Notes: a model not told the origin generated them from the sequence alone. DNA of 64,000 nucleotides from Streptantibioticus ferralitis (GCF_029223525.1 NZ_JARHTQ010000010.1:124001-188000); one strand, 5' to 3'; shown: positions 35,680-44,344, counted from the first letter of the stretch. Program-made: numbers and translations.

Positions 35680-36606
35680 TCACGACGCGAGCGAGGCGTC
35701 CGACGCGGCCTCGGCGGCGGCCCAGTGCGCCCGGGTGAAGGCAGCGGCGGACTGCAGCGCCTCGTCGGCCTCGTCGAGCATCACGGCGAACGACTGGAAT
35801 ACGTGCGGGACTTGGGGCCAGACCTGGAGCTCGACATGGACGTCGTCGGCGGCGGCGCGGGAGGCTAGCCGTACGGCGTCGTCCAGCAGGATCTCGTGCG
35901 AGCCCACCTGGACGAGCAGCGGCGGCAGGCCCGTCAGGTCGGCGAAGACCGGGCTGGCCAGCGGCTCGGTGCCGGGCGTCGCCCCGAGGTAGTCGCGGGC
36001 CCGGGTACGCAGGGCCTCCGGGGTCAGCGCGGGGTCGACGGCTGCCTTGCTCGTCGCGCTGGCGCCGGAAACCGTGAGGTCGGCCCAGGGCGAGAACACC
36101 GCGGCCGACGAGGGCTGGGACATGCCCGCGTCCCGGATGGCGACCAGCGTCGCGACGGTCAGACCACCGCCCGCGGACTCGCCGACGAAGGCGATCCGGG
36201 CGCTGGGGACGCCCTGGTCGAGCAGCGCGCTGTACGCGGCCACGGCGTCGTCGACCGCCGCGGGGAACGGGTACTCGGGGGCCAGCCGGTAGTCGACGCA
36301 GACGGCACGGGCGCCGGAGCGCCGGGACACGTCGGCGGCCAGGCTCGCCGCGTCGGCCGCGGAGCCGATGGCGTACGCGCCACCGTGGAAGTACAGCAGC
36401 ACGCGGGACAGATCGCTGCCCGGCGTGTCGACGGTGACGACGGGGACGCCGCCGAGCTGCCCGGAGGCGGTCGTGACATCGGGGAGCAGCGGCATCGAAG
36501 TCATCATCTCGTGGAAGACGGCGCGCGCTTCGGCCACGTCGCCTCCGACATCGAGCGGGGCTTGCCGGAGCATCTCGTCGAGGTCGCGGCGTTGCTGCTC
36601 GGACAC
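35680..36606 (-). CDS. alpha/beta hydrolase, hormone-sensitive lipase (HSL) family esterase
   Basis: A 308-residue esterase. The oxyanion motif LLYFHGGAYAIGSA is at about 90 and the nucleophile elbow FVGESAGGGL at about 150, both diagnostic of HSL-type carboxylesterases. A late acidic residue in LVQVGSHEILLDDA and His in PQVPHVFQSF complete the triad. It starts with GTG at 36606 and lies 46 bp upstream of CocE. Together they form the hydrolytic half of the operon, while the upstream cupin and deazaflavin genes form the redox half. It is cytoplasmic. Confidence 0.88.
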   Translation of the reverse strand: MSEQQRRDLDEMLRQAPLDVGGDVAEARAVFHEMMTSMPLLPDVTTASGQLGGVPVVTVDTPGSDLSRVLLYFHGGAYAIGSAADAASLAADVSRRSGARAVCVDYRLAPEYPFPAAVDDAVAAYSALLDQGVPSARIAFVGESAGGGLTVATLVAIRDAGMSQPSSAAVFSPWADLTVSGASATSKAAVDPALTPEALRTRARDYLGATPGTEPLASPVFADLTGLPPLLVQVGSHEILLDDAVRLASRAAADDVHVELQVWPQVPHVFQSFAVMLDEADEALQSAAAFTRAHWAAAEAASDASLAS

Positions 36607-36669
36607 GGTGTGCCTTTCGTACGGGGTGGATGCGCAGGTGGAGCCGTGGGGGTGCGGGTGTGCGGGTGT

Positions 36670-37137
36670 TCAGCGCGGCGGGCCGAGGATGATCTGGCCG
36701 TACATGTCGGCAGCCTCGGCCATCCGGTCCTTGGAGATCTCGAACCCCTCGGGCCGGGCGGTCGACAGGTCGCGCCCGGCGTGCCGGAACATGCCCTCGA
36801 TGCCGCCGGGGGTGCAGATCATCAACAGGTCCGCGGTGTCGGAGGTGATCCGGTAGCCGTGCGGGACGTTTTTGGGCAGGTAGACGATGCCACCCTCCGA
36901 CAGCTCCATCTCCTTGTCGTCCGACCAGAGCAGCGCGGTGCCCTTGATCAGCATGAAGATCTCGTCCTCGCGGGTGTGCATGTGGTAAGGCGGCGCCTCG
37001 CCCTTGGCGACGCTGAACCGTCCGACGGTCAGCTGCTCGTCGGTGGCCGCGCTGTCCAGGAGCACGGCGAACTGCCCGCCGTCCAGCCATTCGAGCTTCT
37101 GCTGCTGATCGGGCTGTGCGAGGTAGGTCATGCTCAC
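36670..37137 (-). CDS. cupin-domain protein
   Basis: A 155-residue single-cupin protein. Cupin motif 1 is APPYHMHTREDEIFMLIKGT (His, His, Glu ligands), and motif 2 is YLPKNVPHGYRITSD (His). A beta-barrel metal site is therefore likely. Such proteins act as dioxygenases, isomerases or sensors; the reaction is unknown. The GTG at 37137 overlaps the stop of the deazaflavin oxidoreductase (GTGA). An ATG at 37131 is an alternative start. It sits between the oxidoreductase and the esterase in the same transcript. Confidence 0.83.
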   Translation of the reverse strand: MSMTYLAQPDQQQKLEWLDGGQFAVLLDSAATDEQLTVGRFSVAKGEAPPYHMHTREDEIFMLIKGTALLWSDDKEMELSEGGIVYLPKNVPHGYRITSDTADLLMICTPGGIEGMFRHAGRDLSTARPEGFEISKDRMAEAADMYGQIILGPPR

Positions 37138-37592
37138 GACGATGTCCGTTCTGTACGGTCGGCGGGTGCCGTGCCCTCACCCGTGGGGATGAGCGCGACG
37201 ACGGGGATCACCCGTTGCGTCTTGCGCTGGTAACCGGCGAAGCCGGGATAGCGGCGGGCCTGCTCCGCGAAGGCGGTGTCGCGCTCGGCGCCGCGCAGCT
37301 CCACGGCCCGTACGGCGACGACGTTGTCGCCCACCTCGATGCTGACCTCGGGGCGCGCGAGCAGGTTGTAGTACCAGTCCGGATTGCGGTCGGAGCCCGC
37401 CTTCGAGGCGAAGACCAGATAGCGGTCCTGGTCGGCCAGGTACATCATCGGATTGACGCGTGCTGCGCCCGAGCGCGCGCCGACGGTGTGCAGCAGCAGC
37501 ACCGGGGCCCCGGCGAAACCCCCGCCCAGCTGCCCGTGGTTCGCGCGGAACTCCTCGATATTGCGTGCGTTGAAATCGGCGGTCTCAACCAT
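37134..37592 (-). CDS. F420/deazaflavin-dependent nitroreductase-family protein
   Basis: A 152-residue split-barrel protein of the Ddn/DUF385 family. Features are an N-terminal helix (NARNIEEFRANHGQLGG), the core LLLHTVGARSGAARVNPMMY (the G-R/A-x-S-G cofactor signature) and a later DRNPDWYYNLLARPEV segment, which is typical. These enzymes use reduced F420 or bind quinones and nitro compounds, acting in redox detoxification. It starts with ATG 37592 behind GGAGAAG and is the first gene of the operon running down to CocE. The MmyB-type regulator at its far end probably controls it. Confidence 0.87.
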   Translation of the reverse strand: MVETADFNARNIEEFRANHGQLGGGFAGAPVLLLHTVGARSGAARVNPMMYLADQDRYLVFASKAGSDRNPDWYYNLLARPEVSIEVGDNVVAVRAVELRGAERDTAFAEQARRYPGFAGYQRKTQRVIPVVALIPTGEGTAPADRTERTSS

Positions 37593-37897
37593 TACTTCTC
37601 CAGCGCGAGACGGGGGGTGGGTAGCCTGCCGGCCGGGCGGTGTGCCGTGCCCATGCCGGACTCCGAACCCGGGCGGCCATGATCGGCGACCGTCGGCGGA
37701 TCGCCTCCCATGAGCAATCGTCCTCTTCCGGAGCCGCCCGCCGCCAGACGCGAGGATAGGACCAGCAGTACCACCGGCAACTCCCGTGATCCCGGGCGGG
37801 CTTCGCTCTGGCACTCCAGCAGCGTTTTGCTGTCCGGCCTGGTCCCGTTAGAGGCGTCGCCTGTAGTGGCCGTGGCGGGCGACGGACGGGCATCCAC
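37593..37897. other. divergent intergenic region
   Basis: It lies between the first gene of the deazaflavin operon (minus strand) and the metallo-beta-lactamase fragment (plus strand). It should hold the operon promoter. No palindrome strong enough to name as an MmyB operator was seen, and no ORF is supported. Confidence 0.4.
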
Positions 37898-37942
37898 GCC
37901 GCCACTGAGCTCGTTCTCCATCCCGTTCGGCGGGGGCACCGT

Positions 37943-38548
37943 GAGCTGGCCGCGGCAGGCGTCCGCCCGCAGGACGTGGACACGGTGATCTGCCCCCATG
38001 TCCACGGCGACCACGTCGGCTGGAACACCCGCCTGACGGACGACGGAGAGTGGCGACCGACCTTCCCCAACGCCCAGTACGTCATCTCGCGCGCCGACTT
38101 CGACTACTGGAACCCGGCCAACGGACACCGAACCCGCTCCGGCTCCCAGATGGCAGGCGTCTTCGAGGACAGCGTCGCTCCCGTGCACCAAGCCGGACAG
38201 ACCGTGCTGTGGGAGGGCGACCACTTCGACATCGACGCCCAGCTCCGTATCGAGCCCGCCCCCGGCCATACCCCAGGCTCCTCCGTCGTATGGCTGCGAT
38301 CGGGCACGGACCGGGCGGTGTTCGCCGGGGATCTGCTGCGCAGCCCACTGCAGATCGTGAAGCCGGACGACTGCCCCGGCTTCGACGAGGACGAGCCCCG
38401 CGCACGAAACAGCCGGCGCCGGGTGCTGGGGGAGGCCGCAGACCGGAGCGCCCTACTGTTCCCCGCCCATTTCCCCGGGCCGGGCGCAGCCGAAGTGCGG
38501 CGCGTCGGCGACCGGTTCGCGGTGAAGAAGTGGGCGGCATGGCGCTGA
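37943..38548 (+). CDS. MBL-fold metallo-hydrolase, N-terminus apparently missing
   Basis: The protein part is about 200 residues, against about 280-300 for typical relatives. The frame is convincing from LAAAGVRPQDVDTVICPHVH onward. The zinc motif is HVHGDH (in place of the usual HLHxDH). TPGSSVVWLRSGTDRAVFAG gives the second His/Asp region and ALLFPAHFPGPG gives the last His. The first two beta strands and a proper start are absent; the ORF could begin only at GTG 37943 or GTG 37976. It is either 5'-truncated or a short variant with a poor start. A different MBL scrap lies at 3385-3600. Its substrate is unknown. Confidence 0.65.
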   Translation, partial: ELAAAGVRPQDVDTVICPHVHGDHVGWNTRLTDDGEWRPTFPNAQYVISRADFDYWNPANGHRTRSGSQMAGVFEDSVAPVHQAGQTVLWEGDHFDIDAQLRIEPAPGHTPGSSVVWLRSGTDRAVFAGDLLRSPLQIVKPDDCPGFDEDEPRARNSRRRVLGEAADRSALLFPAHFPGPGAAEVRRVGDRFAVKKWAAWR

Positions 38549-38626
38549 GGTGTGATGCTCGGAATGGCCGACTACGGCGCTCAGCCAGAATGTCAGAGGA
38601 CACGCGTGCTCAGAACGGATTGGGGT

Positions 38627-39028
38627 TCAGCGCGGCTGCCTGAAGATGCGGCAGATGTCCGTGTCGATGCAGGATGCCGGGTCGGTGTCGGCGGCGCGCT
38701 GGGCGAGGTCGCGCAGCGCGATGCGGGTCTTGCGGAGTTCGGCCATGCGTTGGTTGATCTCTTCGAGGTGCTGGTCGATCAGGTCGCTGACGTGGCTGCA
38801 GGGGGACTCGCCACTGTCGCGGAGGGCAAGGATGCTGCGGATCTCGGCGAGGGTGAGGCCGGCGTGCTGGGCGTCGCGGATGAACGCGAGGCGGCTGGCA
38901 GCTTCGGTCGGGTAGTCGCGGTATCCGCCCGAGGTCCTCGGTGGTGCGGGCATCAGGCCGACCTGCTCGTAGTAGCGGATGGTCTTGGTGGTCAGTCCGC
39001 TTTCCCCGGCGAGGTCCCCGATGCGCAT
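38627..39028 (-). CDS. merR: MerR-family metal-responsive regulator
   Basis: A 133-residue regulator. The winged HTH is MRIGDLAGESGLTTKTIRYY, then EQVGLMPAPPRTSGGYRDYP. A long dimer helix and the C-terminal metal loop follow. Cysteines lie in SPCSHVSD (helix start) and SCIDTDICR (loop), in the C...C-x6-C spacing of mercury/zinc-type MerR proteins. It diverges from the organomercurial lyase gene, with the operator between them, so it most likely senses Hg(II) or an organomercurial. It would repress and, with metal bound, activate the lyase promoter by DNA untwisting. No merA, merT or merP lies nearby. Confidence 0.86.
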   Translation of the reverse strand: MRIGDLAGESGLTTKTIRYYEQVGLMPAPPRTSGGYRDYPTEAASRLAFIRDAQHAGLTLAEIRSILALRDSGESPCSHVSDLIDQHLEEINQRMAELRKTRIALRDLAQRAADTDPASCIDTDICRIFRQPR

Positions 39029-39045
39029 GTCTCCAAGGCTAGCTC

Positions 39046-39077
39046 TTGACCTTCCAGTGAAGTGGAAGGTCTAGCGT
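39046..39077 (+). promoter_or_regulatory. MerR-type promoter/operator
   Basis: The -35 ttgacc (39046-39051) overlaps a perfect 9-bp inverted repeat, gaccttcca / tggaaggtc (39048-39056 and 39063-39071). A -10-like tagcgt lies at 39072-39077, leaving a 20-bp spacer. Over-long spacers bridged by such a dyad are the hallmark of MerR-activated promoters. Transcription would start near 39085, upstream of the lyase ATG at 39113. Confidence 0.75.
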
Positions 39078-39112
39078 CGGTGCCAGAAGCGATGAGCTTG
39101 GAGGACAACGCT

Positions 39113-40099
39113 ATGCGGATCACGGTGCTGACGGTTCCGGACTGCCCGAACGGCCCGGTCGTGGAGGAACGGATCGCCGCCGCACTGGCCGGCCGGGCGG
39201 CCGAAGTGGAGCTCGTCGAGGTGCGCGAGGAAGCCGACGCCGCCCGCTGGGGCATGACCGGATCCCCGACAGTTCTGCTCGACGGCATCGACCCGTTCGC
39301 GGCGGAGGGGGCGGTGCCGAGCGTGTCGTGCCGCATCTATTGGGGCGCCGACGGCAAGGCGGACGGGGCGCCCAGCGTGGACGCACTGCGCAAGGCCCTG
39401 ACCAGCGCGGGCCTCGCAGACTCAGCCAGTGAGGACTGCTCCCAGACAGATCCACTCGACCCGATCGGACGGGGCAGCCGGGGACGGCTCGCTCCGGCCG
39501 AGCGGGGACTGCGGGCGGTGCAGCAGGCGATGCTGCGGCACTTCGCGAGTACCGGCCGGGCTCCGGATGCGGCCGTGCTGGAACCGGCCGCGGCCACTGC
39601 CGGACGCACTGCGCCCGACGTGCTGGCGGAGCTGGCCCGGGAAGACTTCCTGACCCTGGACGAGGATGGGCAGGTACGGGCAGCGTATCCGTTCTCCGCC
39701 GTGCCGACCCCGCACCGGGTGACGATCGCGGGCAGGACGGAGGTGTGGTCGATGTGTGCGGTCGACGCGCTCGGCATCCCCGCAATGCTCGACACCGACG
39801 TGGTGATCACCTCGTCCGACCCGGTGACCGGCGAGAAGATCACCGTCACCTCGACGGGCGGGACAACGGTGTGGGAACCATCCTCGGCGGTGGTGTTCCT
39901 CGGCCGCCTCTCCTGCTCCGGCCCGGCCTCCGCGGTGTGCTGCGACGCCCTGAACTTCTTCACCAACCGTGCCTCCGCCCAGTCCTGGCTCACGAAGCAT
40001 CCGGAGATGACCGGACAGATCACAGACAAGGACCGGGCCGAGGAGATCGGGCGCCAGACCTTCGGCCCGCTGCTGACCGGCAACCAGCCCTGCTGCTGA
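39113..40099 (+). CDS. merB: organomercurial lyase (MerB) with N-terminal thioredoxin-like domain
   Basis: A 328-residue protein; classic MerB has about 212 residues. Residues 1-105 form a thioredoxin-like domain (TVLTVPDCPNGPVVEERIAA, then GMTGSPTVLLDGIDPFA), with no CxxC pair. The rest is MerB: the catalytic Cys and Asp in WSMCAVDALGIPAM and the second Cys in ASAVCCDALNFF are all present. A C-terminal NQPCC pair could hand over mercury. MerB breaks carbon-mercury bonds by protonolysis. The ATG at 39113 follows GGAGGACAAC; the longer frame at 39062 begins inside the promoter, so it cannot be used. Without merA here, released Hg(II) must be reduced by another locus. Confidence 0.88.
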   Translation: MRITVLTVPDCPNGPVVEERIAAALAGRAAEVELVEVREEADAARWGMTGSPTVLLDGIDPFAAEGAVPSVSCRIYWGADGKADGAPSVDALRKALTSAGLADSASEDCSQTDPLDPIGRGSRGRLAPAERGLRAVQQAMLRHFASTGRAPDAAVLEPAAATAGRTAPDVLAELAREDFLTLDEDGQVRAAYPFSAVPTPHRVTIAGRTEVWSMCAVDALGIPAMLDTDVVITSSDPVTGEKITVTSTGGTTVWEPSSAVVFLGRLSCSGPASAVCCDALNFFTNRASAQSWLTKHPEMTGQITDKDRAEEIGRQTFGPLLTGNQPCC

Positions 40100-40688
40100 C
40101 CGTGTCCCCGCGCAGGTCGCTTACAAATAGGTGGCCAACTGTGATGCTCAGACTGGCCGACCGGGCCCGTTCCGCACCATGGCCACCAGCATCCGAGACC
40201 GCGCAGCCCCAATGCGGAGTCGTTTGCGCAATGTCTCGGCCGAGACAGGCCGTTGATACGTCCTCCAAGCTTCCGTCCAAGGCCGCTGATCACCGCACTT
40301 CCCTTCCGGTTCAGTGAACTGGCCACTCACGCGGCCGGGGCTTGAGAAGCCCCTCAGCGCAGGGGTTACGCGAGTGATTTTTGGGTGGCAGCAGCGTCGA
40401 ATCTTTGGGGCTGGCCTTCATGTTCGCCGAGCCAGCCTTCCCACGTGGCCTTCGGTGCGGGCGAAGATATTGATCTCCCGATGATGTGTGCGGGATGGTA
40501 TGGCCCTAGAGGAGTTGTTCTTGGCGGAAATCGATTGGTGGACATTGTTACCGATCGCCCGCTTGGGTGAATCCTGTAGACTCCCGAGCGATTGTCATGT
40601 TCTCCTGTTGGGAGTGCAGTGAAATTTCGGTTCGACGCGCTCGCCCTCTATTTTCTACTAGGCGACGATCCCTTAGAAAGGTAACCGG
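40100..40688. other. long gap with a possible decayed ORF
   Basis: On the minus strand at about 40150-40330, the reading RPVSAETLRKRLRIGAARSR, then MLVAMVRNG, looks like a helix-rich DNA-binding tail of a plasmid or conjugation protein, but it lacks a body and is taken as a scrap. From about 40380 the composition shifts to more AT. AAAGG at 40676-40681 is the ribosome site of the next gene. No tRNA or clear repeat was seen. Confidence 0.35.
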
Positions 40689-41663
40689 GTGGTCAGGGAA
40701 GTAGAAAGCCCGTACGCTTGGATGAGTCCGCGCGATGGAGACTTGATCAAGACGATCCTGCTCAACGCAGCCGAACGCTCAGCGCAGCAGCTGCGCGTTC
40801 TGGAATGGGGTTCTGGTCAAAGTACGTTGTCTTATACCCAAATTCTGGCCGCGCACGAACTGTCCTTTCGGTGGCTCGCCCTCGAATACGATCGCGAGTT
40901 CTTCGACACCTTTGTGGCGCCCGCACTGCTCTATCAGGCTGACGCTGTCCTGCGATATGTGGAGGACGGCAGGAGCCTGCACGGACCAGCCAGAGACGGA
41001 CGCGCTCATATCGAAGCGGTGTGCTGGAACCGCACCGCACTGCGCCCATCAGAGCGATCGACGGACCGTGAGGCAGATCTCGATCACTACGTGAACTATC
41101 CCGCCGCAACCGGCCACGGTTTCGACGTGATCATCGTGGACGGGCGCAAGCGACGCCGCTGCCTACTAGCGGCTGCAGACCTCATGGAAGCTGACACCGT
41201 TGTACTGCTGCACGATGCCCGGCACCCGTACTATCACTGTGCGCTGGACCGATACCCGGCCTCTCGATTCATCGGCGACGACCTGTGGGTTGGAGCACGC
41301 AGCACGGCTCGACTCAATGATGTGCTTGCCGAGAGAGCGGCGATGACTACCTCTCTCGGGTATCGGTGGCATTTGCGCAGGGTGATGGCCGAGCGGGAGA
41401 TGTACGCGACCACCGAGTTGGCGCCGCTGTTGGCCGAGCGGGGCGTCATGTTGTCCCGTGAGCAGGTCCATCGGCTGTTCACCGGCGTCCCGGAACGGCT
41501 CAACCCCAACCTCTTGGTGGCGCTGTGCGACATCTTGGATTGCCAGGTCGGCGACCTGATCGAGCCGGCGCGGCAGGCGCATTCGCGCTCACCGGGGTAC
41601 GCCGTGGACCCCGCCGACCCAACTGCGTCCCGGCCAGGCCCAGATGTTGCCGGTTCCCGCTAA
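40689..41663 (+). CDS. methyltransferase-like domain fused to an XRE-type HTH domain
   Basis: A 324-residue composite. Residues about 10-210 resemble a class I S-adenosylmethionine methyltransferase: motif I QQLRVLEWGSGQSTLSYTQI, then FDVIIVDGRKRRRCLLAA and VVLLHDARHPYYHCALDRYP. From residue 219 the chain becomes a Cro/C1-type HTH of the kind that usually stands alone in actinobacteria: RRVMAEREMYATTELAPLLA, then VMLSREQVHRLFTG and LNPNLLVALCDILDCQVGDL. The junction has its own ATG at 41343 behind GAGAGAGCGG, so a separate HTH protein may also be made. It looks like an end-to-end fusion of two genes. A role in controlling the following island is possible. Confidence 0.7.
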   Translation: MVREVESPYAWMSPRDGDLIKTILLNAAERSAQQLRVLEWGSGQSTLSYTQILAAHELSFRWLALEYDREFFDTFVAPALLYQADAVLRYVEDGRSLHGPARDGRAHIEAVCWNRTALRPSERSTDREADLDHYVNYPAATGHGFDVIIVDGRKRRRCLLAAADLMEADTVVLLHDARHPYYHCALDRYPASRFIGDDLWVGARSTARLNDVLAERAAMTTSLGYRWHLRRVMAEREMYATTELAPLLAERGVMLSREQVHRLFTGVPERLNPNLLVALCDILDCQVGDLIEPARQAHSRSPGYAVDPADPTASRPGPDVAGSR

Positions 41664-41692
41664 CCTCGCGCTTTCACGTGGACTGGCGTCCG

Positions 41693-42335
41693 AGCCGTGA
41701 TCGAAAACGAGAAAGGGCTTGCCTCCTGGGCCGGGGTCACCCCCACGGTCCGCGAGCGCAGGATCTGCCGGTGTACGGCCACCCCGTCCTCAGGTGCGCA
41801 CTCGCCGACCCGGTGCGCGTCCTCGGCCAGATTCTTCAGGTCAGCAACGCGTCGATGGCCTGCTGCGCCATCGCCTTGGCGCCCTGGGGCCCGTCGGGCG
41901 CTCTCGGTGGCCGCGACCAGTTCCCGCAACACGTGGGCGCCGTACAACGCATGGTCGGCACCGGTGTAGGTGTCGTAGGGGGCCCAGGCGTCGTGCACCG
42001 CGGCCCCGGCGAATCACGGCAGGATCCCCATCGCGTCCATGGCCGGGGTCCCGCGCCGCGAGTGCACCGTCAGCAGGCTGAACCGGCCGGTCTGCGCCGC
42101 ATGCACCCACTGCAGCGTGCCCTCGACCCTGATAGATCCGGTCTCGTCGAACCCGGCGACCGACGCGGCAGCGATCCGCGCGCGCACCTGCTCGGTGAAC
42201 TCGCCCAGGTTCCGCGCCGCCCGGGTGGCCGGGGAGGCGACCGTGCCTGGAGTCATCGGCGCGCCGAAGACCTCGCCCATGATCCGGCGACGCCGGCCCT
42301 GGCCAGGAACTGCCCGTGCCACAGGGGCACCGTTG
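41693..42335 (-). pseudogene. IS66-family transposase remnant
   Basis: The minus strand reads EVFGAPMTPGTVASPATRAA, then ARIAAASVAGFDETGSIRVE (first Asp) and THSRRGTPAMDAMGILP-type text. A stop follows, then FAGAAVHDAWAPYDTYTG (second Asp) and YGAHVLRELVAATESA. This is the centre of an IS66 DDE transposase. An in-frame stop at 42014-42016 and a later frameshift kill it, and both ends are missing. It separates the HTH fusion from the oxygenase genes. Confidence 0.82.
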
Positions 42336-42432
42336 ACGTGGATCGCAAAAAAGGCTTCGCTGCTTATACCAGTTGCCCACGTTAACTGGTCTCGCTACGA
42401 CATTGGTTCGGCCGACGGCAGAGGGAGAGGAC

Positions 42433-43293
42433 GTGTCGCTGGAGTTCGCAGCCCTCCACGAAAATTTTGTTGTGGAAGTTACCGGGCGGACCGGTTCATT
42501 GCTGGCCGGTCGCGACGGATACGCCATCAAGCAGACACTCACCACCTACTCAGTCGTCGTGATCAGAGGTCTGGAGCTGGTCCCGGCAGAGCAGGTGGCG
42601 CTGACCCGGTTGCTTGGGAAACCCGAGGTTGTGACGGATATGCGCAACCACCACCCCGAAAGCCGGGACATCTTGGTGGTCAGCAATTCGGGCGCCACCC
42701 CCGTGGTCGGCAACCGATGTTGGCACTCGGATCGATCCTTCCTGACCGAACCGACGCGCTACACGATGTTGCGAGCGGACGTTGTTCCGCCGCAAGGCGG
42801 GGACACCTTGTTCGCCGACATGGTGGAGGCTTATGCGCAGTCCCCGACTTCCTGGAAGGAAGCGCTCTCTGGCGCAGTTGGCGTGCACTCCTACGACAAG
42901 ATTGCCCACCTGCGCGCCGAGATCCATCGCAAGCCCATCGAGGAGGGTTATGAGAAGGTGTATCCCCCGGTACGCCATCCCGTGGTACGCGCCCATCCAG
43001 AAACCGGTACTCCTGCGCTATATCTGAGTGACTTGTGCCTTACCCGCATCGAATCCGGGCACGGCACCACCATCCAAATTCCGCTGGACAAGCTCCACGC
43101 GCACGCCACCGAGGACAGGTTCGTCTACCGTCATCGCTGGCATGTAGGGGACGTCGTGATTTGGGACAACGCCAGGGTGATGCATAAGGCGGACCTGCGG
43201 CTATGGAAGCTGCCGCGCGTCCTGCACCGCACCACCACAGCAAGCCCCCCGCCTCGCCCGGCCGCCACGTACGTGCCAGACGGAACCCGTTGA
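42433..43293 (+). CDS. TauD/TfdA-type Fe(II)/2-oxoglutarate dioxygenase
   Basis: A 286-residue oxygenase. The iron-binding H-x-D is His98-Ser-Asp100 in NRCWHSDRSF, the distal iron His251 is in NARVMHKAD, and the 2-oxoglutarate Arg266 is in PRVLHRTTT. TYSVVVIRGLELVPAEQVAL is the usual N-terminal barrel strand. The GTG at 42433 is chosen because GAGGGAGAGG lies directly upstream. Enzymes of this group hydroxylate or cleave taurine-like, phenoxyacid or amino-acid substrates, and many act in natural-product pathways. A second, related oxygenase follows at 43508; the pair probably works on one substrate in turn. Family certain, substrate unknown. Confidence 0.88.
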   Translation: MSLEFAALHENFVVEVTGRTGSLLAGRDGYAIKQTLTTYSVVVIRGLELVPAEQVALTRLLGKPEVVTDMRNHHPESRDILVVSNSGATPVVGNRCWHSDRSFLTEPTRYTMLRADVVPPQGGDTLFADMVEAYAQSPTSWKEALSGAVGVHSYDKIAHLRAEIHRKPIEEGYEKVYPPVRHPVVRAHPETGTPALYLSDLCLTRIESGHGTTIQIPLDKLHAHATEDRFVYRHRWHVGDVVIWDNARVMHKADLRLWKLPRVLHRTTTASPPPRPAATYVPDGTR

Positions 43294-43507
43294 TCACCTT
43301 TCCGCACGCACGGATACGCCGTGGCGAGCCCGGTCTACCACTGCCGAGGAGAGCCGGCCGGACGCCTCGCCCTGAGGCATGACAGCGGTGTCAGCGTGCA
43401 TGCTCAAGAGCAACGCCGCGTCGCTTTCGTGATCTGTACATGTGCACACTCACCAACAACTAGGTCGGCCGCACGCAGACCGGCGTTTGATCGAGAGAGG
43501 ATGTCAA

Positions 43508-44344
43508 ATGACGGTCCTGCCAGATGCCCCGGTCTTTGTGGCAGAGCTTTCGGCTGATGATGACAGACGATACGATCCCAAGGCGCTGCTGACGTTGTTG
43601 CGGACGTTCGCGGTAGTTGTTTTGCGGGGGATGGAGCTGACTCCGGTTCAGCAGGTCGAATTAACGCGCGGCCTTGGTGAACCACAGTTGGACCCAGATA
43701 CACACAACAGGCACCCCGACAATCCCGAACTCTTTGTCGTAGATAACACCGGTGACACACCGGTGGTCGGAAATAATATCTGGCACACCGATGGCTCGTT
43801 TTTACGCCAGCCCATAAGGTACACAATGCTAAGGGCGGTTACGCTGCCGCCGTCAGGCGGCGACACCTTATACGCCGACTTGCGGGCCGCATACGAGAAT
43901 ATGCCCCCACAGTGGCGAGATGTGCTCGCTGGCGCTATTGGCTTGCACGCCTACGACCGAATTGCGGCCACCCGAGCCGACGCTCATAACAACCCCGCAG
44001 CGCTAGCAGGTAGTTCAACATACACACCGGTCCGTCACCCGATCATCAGAGCGCATCCCGATACCGGAGCCCCAGTTCTCTTCGTAAACGACCTCTGCCT
44101 TGCTCGAATTGAGTCTGGCGACGGAGTCCCGATTGAACTGACTGTGGCGGACCTGATCGCTCACGCCACCCAACACCAGTTCGTGTACCGCCATCAGTGG
44201 GCGGCCGGTGACGTGGTGGTCTGGGACAATGCCAGAGCTCTACATCGGTCAGATTTCACTGCTGCGCTGACCCGGGTAATGCATCGTACGACCACTGCAG
44301 GCGACATTCCGCAGTCCTTTACCTCTATCGGTGAGCCCGCTTGA
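43508..44344 (+). CDS. TauD/TfdA-type Fe(II)/2-oxoglutarate dioxygenase
   Basis: A 278-residue paralogue of the preceding oxygenase. The ligands are His93 and Asp95 (NNIWHTDGSF), distal His246 (NARALHRSD) and the 2-oxoglutarate Arg260 (TRVMHRTTTAG). Shared blocks such as TPVVGN, RYTMLRA and GGDTL show common descent. The ATG at 43508 follows GAGAGGATG. Codons here use more A/T (aataatatctgg) than in the stress island, so the region is probably imported. It lies 145 bp upstream of the carbamoyltransferase on the same strand. Confidence 0.88.
   Translation: MTVLPDAPVFVAELSADDDRRYDPKALLTLLRTFAVVVLRGMELTPVQQVELTRGLGEPQLDPDTHNRHPDNPELFVVDNTGDTPVVGNNIWHTDGSFLRQPIRYTMLRAVTLPPSGGDTLYADLRAAYENMPPQWRDVLAGAIGLHAYDRIAATRADAHNNPAALAGSSTYTPVRHPIIRAHPDTGAPVLFVNDLCLARIESGDGVPIELTVADLIAHATQHQFVYRHQWAAGDVVVWDNARALHRSDFTAALTRVMHRTTTAGDIPQSFTSIGEPA

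Noticed and set aside
33936-35738. Plus-strand ORF of 600 codons over CocE
   Set aside because: Val/Gly-rich low-complexity reading, antisense to the CocE hydrolase with recognisable motifs.
35621-37180. 519-codon minus-strand frame across the esterase and cupin
   Set aside because: Wrong frame relative to the HGG and GESAGG motifs; composition is Arg-rich.
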